10,227 nt of DNA from Synergistaceae bacterium (GTDB lineage Bacteria > Synergistota > Synergistia > Synergistales > Synergistaceae): positions 1 to 10,227 of the forward strand of contig JAUNSQ010000044.1 in NCBI GenBank assembly GCA_030539135.1. Reading direction: 5' to 3'. This document shows, piece by piece, positions 6,664 through 10,227 of this stretch. A program made the translations under genes and the position numbers. Position 1 is the stretch's first letter; each line of letters starts with the position of its first letter. The notes beneath the pieces were generated by a model. That model did not search any database. It worked only from the letters and a program-made list of their open reading frames with translations, and had not been told where the DNA came from.

Positions 6664-7782
6664 ATGGAAGAGATAAAAAAAGAAATAAATTCCAATATTC
6701 GATCTCAAGCCGACAGAATACCGTTCGTCGTATTCTTCACGCTGTTCACGCTCCTCGCGTGGAAGATGACCAAGCCTCTGATGCTCGCGATGACGTGGGC
6801 GGCCCTCCTGTCGTTCATGGCGCACCCAATATATCTAAGGATACTCAAGCGGATGCGCGGCAAGTTCCCAAGCGCCGCTTCCGTGATGACGCTCGTCCTG
6901 CTCTTCCTCTGCATAATGCTCCCGCTCTTCGTCCTCATAGGCTCGATGATAAAGGAGCTCTCCGGCGTGTCGACGCTCGTCTCGGACTTCCTGTCAAAGA
7001 TACAGTTCGGCGAGCTTCGCGACCCGTCGACGCTTGTCCCGTCGTGGCTGCCAAAATGGATCGCCGACGGCCTCAAATCGTTCCTCAAAGATTCCGAGGC
7101 GGTAAGCACTCTGCTCCAGAACTCGGCGCAGTGGTTCGGCGGGTTCCTTAAAAATATCTCCAAGGGGTTGTTCCAGTGGACGTCGTCGCTCTTCTTCGAC
7201 GTAATGATCATCGTGATGGTGTCCTTCTTCTTTATAAGGGACGGGGCAAAGCTGATAGATTACCTAAAAAGCTCCACGCCGCTCTCGGACGACGAGAAAG
7301 AATTTTTCTTCGGACGCGCAAAGAACGTCCTTAGCTCTGTCGTATTCGGGATGCTCGTCACGGTCGCGATACAGGCCTTCCTCGGAGGGCTCGGCTGGTG
7401 GTTCGTCGGGCTGAAAAACCCGACGCTCTTCGGCATGATGATGTTCTTCGTCGGGATGTTCCCAGCAGGGACCGCCGTCGTCTGGGTCCCGGGCGGGCTG
7501 TACCTCCTGCTCACCGGCGACATCAAAAATGGGATCATCCTCCTTGTGTGGGGCGCGGCAATCGTGGGAACGATAGACAACCTCCTGCGCCCAATACTTA
7601 TCAGCGGCGGGGACGGCGGCAACGTGCCGACGCTCATGATAATCATAGGGCTTTTCGGCGGCGCCATCGCGTGGGGATTTCTCGGGATATTCATCGGGCC
7701 GCTCGTGCTCGTCCTGTTCAGCATAGTCTTCGACATATTCCGCAGCCGCTGGATAAAGAGACGCGCCGGGGGCGATATATGA
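6664..7782 (+). CDS. AI-2E family (UPF0118) membrane transporter
   Basis: A 372-residue polytopic inner-membrane protein. The AI-2E family was named for E. coli TqsA, an autoinducer-2 exporter; other members are Na+/H+ antiporters or uncharacterised, so the substrate here is unknown. Hydrophobic pairs appear at the N-terminus (IPFVVFFTLFTLLAW, then MLAMTWAALLSFM) and after a polar loop. The C-terminal third carries typical family sequence: FVGMFPAGTAVVWVPGGLY, GTIDNLLRPILI, and a glycine-rich FGGAIAWGFLGIFIGPLVL. The ATG at 6664 is preferred; GGGG lies 12 bases upstream, rather far. A TTG at 6646 would add six residues but has no ribosome site. It overlaps mntP by four bases (ATGA) and is divergent from ftsZ. 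Confidence 0.88.
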   Translation: MEEIKKEINSNIRSQADRIPFVVFFTLFTLLAWKMTKPLMLAMTWAALLSFMAHPIYLRILKRMRGKFPSAASVMTLVLLFLCIMLPLFVLIGSMIKELSGVSTLVSDFLSKIQFGELRDPSTLVPSWLPKWIADGLKSFLKDSEAVSTLLQNSAQWFGGFLKNISKGLFQWTSSLFFDVMIIVMVSFFFIRDGAKLIDYLKSSTPLSDDEKEFFFGRAKNVLSSVVFGMLVTVAIQAFLGGLGWWFVGLKNPTLFGMMMFFVGMFPAGTAVVWVPGGLYLLLTGDIKNGIILLVWGAAIVGTIDNLLRPILISGGDGGNVPTLMIIIGLFGGAIAWGFLGIFIGPLVLVLFSIVFDIFRSRWIKRRAGGDI

Positions 7783-8330
7783 GCCCACTCGCGCTCAACA
7801 CGATAGCGACGGGCGTCTCGCTCGCCATGGACGCTTTCTCCGTCTCTATATGCCTCGGGCTCTGCCACAACTCGCTGAAAACGCGGGAGGCATTAACGCT
7901 CGGAGGCGTGTTCGGATTTTTCCAGTTCTTCATGCCGCTCATCGGGGCTGAGATAGCAGAACACCTAAAGGGGTTTCTCGGCTCATGGACGCCGTGGATA
8001 GCCGCCGCCCTCATCGTCTGGGTCGCGGTCAACATGATAGTCGAGGCCTATAAAGGGGAGGACAAGACCAACTCCTGCATGTCTATGACCTTCCGAAACG
8101 TCATCATCCTCGCGCTCGCCACGTCGCTCGACGCGCTCGCGGTCGGCTTCTCCGTCCGAAGCACTGGCGGCTCCGCGTGGGCTCTCGCAGTCACGGCGGG
8201 GCTAATAACCTTTTTGTTATCCATCTTCGGGGCGCTGGCCGGGAAGCTGCTCGGCGAAAAGGTCGGCAGGAACGCCGAATACATCGGCGGCGGCGTCCTG
8301 CTCGTCATCGCCGCGAATATAATATTCTAA
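7779..8330 (+). CDS. mntP: Manganese efflux pump MntP
   Basis: A 183-residue membrane protein (E. coli MntP is 188) that exports Mn2+. The two internally repeated halves each carry the hallmark acidic helix: AMDAFSVS (Asp18) and SLDALAVGFS (Asp118); the second aligns with the functionally essential Asp118 of E. coli MntP. About six hydrophobic segments span the protein. The ATG at 7779 overlaps the TGA of the AI-2E gene (ATGA) and has GGGGGC just upstream, so translation is probably coupled. Many mntP genes carry a yybP-ykoY Mn riboswitch in the leader. None is visible here, since mntP follows directly on another gene and the operon leader is short. Confidence 0.94.
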   Translation: MSPLALNTIATGVSLAMDAFSVSICLGLCHNSLKTREALTLGGVFGFFQFFMPLIGAEIAEHLKGFLGSWTPWIAAALIVWVAVNMIVEAYKGEDKTNSCMSMTFRNVIILALATSLDALAVGFSVRSTGGSAWALAVTAGLITFLLSIFGALAGKLLGEKVGRNAEYIGGGVLLVIAANIIF

Positions 8331-8349
8331 CGAAGCAATCGAACCCTTT

Positions 8350-8398
8350 TTGACTTTACACAACAATAGATGTACAATGCCCATACATTAGAATACAT
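8350..8398 (+). promoter_or_regulatory. Promoter and likely autoregulatory operator of the toxin-antitoxin operon
   Basis: TTGACT (8350-8355), a 17-base spacer and TACAAT (8373-8378) form a strong sigma70 promoter. An ATGTA/TACAT inverted pair (8370-8374, 8384-8388) spans the -10 and start region. A further TACAT at 8394-8398 follows at ten-base spacing, one helical turn. RelB/DinJ antitoxins normally repress their own promoter at such sites; this assignment is inference. Confidence 0.6.
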
Positions 8399-8411
8399 AG
8401 GAGGGGTCGTC

Positions 8412-8699
8412 ATGCCAACTGCGGCATCTGGAACAGAGATAGTGAGCATACGCCTAAAAAGCGGCGTCAAACATAAAGCTATGGAGAACGCGGAAGCGGT
8501 TGGAATTCCGCTCTCAACGCTAATCAGCGCGTTCGTTACTAAATTCGCGTCAGAAGGCGTCGTCCCGTTTGAGATAAGGGTCCCTGAAACGCCGGCACCC
8601 CATGTACTAGCCGCGATACAAGAGCTTGAATCCGGCGGCGGGACTGTGTGCGACAGCATAGAGGAGATGTATGCGGCGGCCGGAGTCACGGCGAGATAA
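8412..8699 (+). CDS. dinJ: RelB/DinJ family antitoxin
   Basis: A 95-residue type II antitoxin that neutralises the YafQ-like toxin encoded next to it and, with it, represses the operon. The N-terminal half is the expected ribbon-helix-helix: a strand TEIVSIRLKSG near 9-19, helix HKAMENAEAVG, then PLSTLISAFVTKFASEGVVPF, which is the RelB/DinJ signature region. The acidic, flexible C-terminal part (from about residue 60) is where such antitoxins wrap the toxin. The ATG at 8412 has AGGAGG 7 bases upstream; an earlier in-frame ATG (8370) lies inside the promoter and is rejected. Its TAA overlaps the toxin ATG by one base. Confidence 0.92.
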   Translation: MPTAASGTEIVSIRLKSGVKHKAMENAEAVGIPLSTLISAFVTKFASEGVVPFEIRVPETPAPHVLAAIQELESGGGTVCDSIEEMYAAAGVTAR

Positions 8700-8974
8700 T
8701 GCGTGTCCTAGTCCTATCCGCGCAGTACAAAAAGGATTTAAGAAGGTTAGAAAAACAAAAAGCCCCGCTGAAATTTTTAAGCGAGGCGGTCACAATGCTC
8801 TGTGAAGACCAGCCGCTCCCTGAAAGTTACAGAGACCATGCTCTTGCCGGTAAATTACGCCAGTATAGAGAACTCCATGCGGCTCCTGACCTGTTGCTCA
8901 TTTACTGTAAACGCGGAAACGACCTGCTGCTGCTCGCGGCGGCCGGAAGCCACTCAGAGCTATACGGCAGATAG
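8699..8974 (+). CDS. yafQ: YafQ-family mRNA interferase toxin (RelE superfamily)
   Basis: A 91-residue toxin of the YafQ branch, which cuts mRNA in the ribosomal A site. Residues aligned with E. coli YafQ catalytic positions are visible: His47 (in YRDHAL), His60 (RELH), Asp64 (APD), His85 (GSHSELYG) and Tyr89, corresponding to YafQ His50, His63, Asp67, His87 and Phe91. YafQ Trp68 is replaced by Leu65. The start ATG at 8699 shares its A with the antitoxin TAA (TAATG), typical coupling that keeps antitoxin in excess. No frameshift or truncation is seen, so it is probably active. A short intrinsic terminator follows. Confidence 0.92.
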   Translation: MRVLVLSAQYKKDLRRLEKQKAPLKFLSEAVTMLCEDQPLPESYRDHALAGKLRQYRELHAAPDLLLIYCKRGNDLLLLAAAGSHSELYGR

Positions 8975-9009
8975 AAATTTCATTGACGACAAACAACAAA
9001 ACCCTGTTG

Positions 9010-9031
9010 GCGGTTACCGCATTTTTGTTTT
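9010..9031 (+). terminator. Intrinsic terminator of the toxin-antitoxin operon
   Basis: GCGG (9010-9013), loop TTA, CCGC (9017-9020), then ATTTTTGTTTT (9021-9031). Flanking AACAAAA (8995-9001) can also pair with TTTTGTT (9023-9029). It starts 36 bases after the toxin stop codon. The GC stem is short, so efficiency is uncertain. Confidence 0.55.
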
Positions 9032-9042
9032 AGCAACATCAC

Positions 9043-9171
9043 AAAATCGGGGCGGAGAAGTGTCGATAACGACGCAATATGAAGCGGGAGGGTTTGACGG
9101 CGTACTAATGGTACGCCGAAAATCCTCCCGCGAGTGTTGCTAAGTTAGCGGCGCTTATACGCCCCGATTTT
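9043..9171 (+). repeat. Structured hairpin element, copy A (unrecognised RNA/ssDNA motif)
   Basis: A 129-nt imperfect palindrome that folds into one long hairpin. Outer stem AAAATCGGGGCG (9043-9054)/CGCCCCGATTTT (9160-9171). A lower stem runs from 9056 to 9070 with 9144-9158, including a G.A (9057/9157) and an A.G (9066/9148) mismatch. Then come a 3x3 internal loop (9071-9073/9141-9143), a 7-bp stem (9074-9080/9134-9140), a GAA/GA loop, a 12-bp stem (9084-9095/9120-9131), a GA/A loop, and an 8-bp apex stem CGGCGTAC/GTACGCCG closing a five-base loop (9106-9110). It matches copy B position for position at offset 130. All five wobble pairs are G.U in + strand RNA. No coding frame explains it, and I cannot place it in a known RNA family. 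Confidence 0.8.
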
Positions 9172-9173
9172 TC

Positions 9174-9300
9174 AAATAACGGTTTAGACATGGCAGTAAC
9201 GATGTAATATGAAGAGAGAGCCCCCGACGGCGTACTTTTGGTACGTCGAGGGGACTCTCTCAAATATTACGAAGTTAATGCCGTGTATAAACCGTTATTT
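9174..9300 (+). repeat. Structured hairpin element, copy B (unrecognised RNA/ssDNA motif)
   Basis: A 127-nt imperfect palindrome two bases after copy A. Outer stem AAATAACGGTTTA (9174-9186)/TAAACCGTTATTT (9288-9300) is perfect. The lower stem (9188-9200/9274-9286) has one mismatch, G9196.A9278. A 3x3 loop (9201-9203/9271-9273), 7-bp stem, GAA/AA loop, GAGAGAG/CTCTCTC stem with four C-G pairs above it, GA/A loop and an apex stem CGGCGTAC/GTACGTCG with a five-base loop (9236-9240) follow. G9187.A9287 repeats the G.A mismatch of copy A. The right arm overlaps the last codon and stop of larA (9295-9300), so on the - strand it also forms the start of the larA 3' untranslated region. Confidence 0.8.
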
Positions 9301-10227
9301 CACGATGACGGAGATACCATTAGGAATAACCGTAACACTCGCGCCGCGGCCCTTCTTCGCGTAGGCCATCTCCATAGCTTCATCTATCGTCGGCGCGAAG
9401 CTCATCTTCATATCGGTGAGCTCCTTCCTCCATGCCTCGCGCGAGACGAATATTACTTCGTGGTTTATCAATATTCTCGCGAGAACCTGACTCTGCCACT
9501 GGTCGGGCGGAGTCTTGTCCATCGGCGTAGCCATGAACTCATCATAGAGCGATTTCGGATCCCTGCACTCGGCGAGCTGGCGATAGAAGAAATCTCCGCC
9601 CATGCCGTCGGCGCACTCGGCGCATACGATGATGACCGCGCCTTTCGCGGCGGACGCCTCGGCGGCCGTCATGCTCTTGACGCACTGATAGATGTTCTGG
9701 TCGAGCGGCGCTCCGCCGTTCGTCGTGACGACGATGTCGGCGGGGATCGGCGACACTTTGCAGTACGTGTCGAGGAAGTCGCATCCGGCACGATGGGCTT
9801 TGACGACGTCTCCGGCGAACGCGGCGACCGTCTTATGCGCCTCGTCTACGATGACGTTGACGATATAAGCCAGCTTCGCTAGGCGCGACGCCTCTATCAT
9901 GTCGGCGTGTATCGGGTTATTATCCAATATTCCAGTGCGTGAGTATTCGCTGTCGATAAACTTGCTGCAATGGTTGCCAAGCACCGTGACGCGGTCGCAG
10001 ATTCCGGGCAGGATGGACTTTCTTCCGCCGGAGAAGCCCGCGAAGAAGTGCGGCTCTATGAAGCCTTCCGCGACCACCAAGTCCGCGTCGACCGCGAGTT
10101 TGTCTATCACGAGCGGCGCGCCGGACGGCAGTATGCCGACTTGAACGTTGCCCGTCTTGTTGTCGCAGTCATGGACGATTCTCTTTTCACTGTTGAATAT
10201 CTCTGAGCCTAGCTTCGCTTCCAGCTC
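9295..10227 (-). CDS. larA: Nickel-dependent lactate racemase LarA (5' end beyond window)
   Basis: The last 310 residues of LarA, which interconverts L- and D-lactate with a covalently bound nickel-pincer nucleotide. Homology to Lactobacillus plantarum LarA (about 424 residues) is continuous from the window edge: VGILPSG, the active-site run GFIEPHFFAGFSGGRKSILP, and a matching C-terminus ending VTVIPNGISVIVK. In the visible fragment His60, Lys70 and His86 correspond to L. plantarum His174, Lys184 (pincer attachment) and His200. The frame stays open to the edge, and the apparent GTG start at 10110 is internal; about 115 N-terminal residues, including the His108 equivalent, lie outside. No larB, larC or larE is seen here. 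Related DUF2088 proteins act on other 2-hydroxyacids, so lactate specificity is likely rather than proven. Confidence 0.94.
   Translation of the reverse strand, partial: ELEAKLGSEIFNSEKRIVHDCDNKTGNVQVGILPSGAPLVIDKLAVDADLVVAEGFIEPHFFAGFSGGRKSILPGICDRVTVLGNHCSKFIDSEYSRTGILDNNPIHADMIEASRLAKLAYIVNVIVDEAHKTVAAFAGDVVKAHRAGCDFLDTYCKVSPIPADIVVTTNGGAPLDQNIYQCVKSMTAAEASAAKGAVIIVCAECADGMGGDFFYRQLAECRDPKSLYDEFMATPMDKTPPDQWQSQVLARILINHEVIFVSREAWRKELTDMKMSFAPTIDEAMEMAYAKKGRGASVTVIPNGISVIVK

Noticed and set aside
5292..6695. A 467-residue FtsZ starting at 6695
   Set aside because: That start lies upstream of the ftsZ promoter and inside the divergent AI-2E gene; the ribosome site supports TTG 6584.
8802..9143. 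A 113-codon + strand open frame running from inside the toxin gene through hairpin copy A
   Set aside because: It is out of frame with the toxin, lacks a ribosome site, and its second half is the palindrome; the base changes between copies follow pairing rather than codons.
9043..9300. Integron attC sites or an insertion-sequence/MITE pair
   Set aside because: The outer arms lack the GTTRRRY/RYYYAAC cores of attC, the two copies do not share terminal sequence as a MITE family would, no target duplication is visible, and no integrase or transposase is present.
9238..9882. A 214-codon + strand open frame opposite larA
   Set aside because: Antisense shadow of larA, rich in Arg/Asp as expected from a GC-rich reverse frame, with no ribosome site.

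Overview
This 10.2 kb window looks like chromosomal DNA of an anaerobic, GC-rich bacterium. The gene set (type III glutamine synthetase, an FtsZ with a long N-terminal extension, nickel-pincer lactate racemase, a split chromate-transporter pair) and the frequent use of ATA isoleucine codons fit the Synergistota (Cloacibacillus/Synergistes-like). That placement is inferred from protein character only; no database was searched.

Layout, left to right. 1-95 is the 3' end of an unidentified + strand gene. 162-1841 (- strand) holds a macrodomain deacetylase followed by two short, translationally coupled chromate-transporter (CHR) half-proteins. 1842-2098 is an AT-rich control region with a 12-bp dyad overlapping a good promoter for glnN (2099-4231, + strand). 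A 17-bp-stem bidirectional terminator separates glnN from a convergent phage-metallopeptidase-like gene (4351-4869, -). 4870-5291 has no gene but holds a promoter, a small cluster of DnaA-box-like sites and a long hairpin. ftsZ (5292-6584, -, probably TTG start) is divergent from an AI-2E-family membrane protein coupled to the manganese exporter mntP (6664-8330, +). A RelB/DinJ-YafQ toxin-antitoxin operon (8412-8974, +) has its own promoter. The window ends with the 3' three quarters of larA (9295 to beyond the right edge, -).

The most unusual feature lies between the toxin gene and larA. Two tandem hairpin elements of about 130 nt (9043-9171 and 9174-9300) align to each other without gaps at an offset of exactly 130. 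Their stems differ by about 16 two-sided base-pair replacements that preserve pairing, while the internal loops, a purine-purine mismatch, a G.A mismatch and the apex are conserved. Nearly all wobble pairs are G.U if the + strand is the functional one. This pattern indicates a conserved folded RNA (or folded single-stranded DNA) that I do not recognise. It is the best candidate for an undescribed system here.

The genes work mostly as independent housekeeping or stress units: ion export (CHR pair, MntP), nitrogen assimilation (GlnN), division (FtsZ), lactate isomer interconversion (LarA) and a toxin-antitoxin module. I see no insertion sequence, CRISPR array, tRNA or rRNA.
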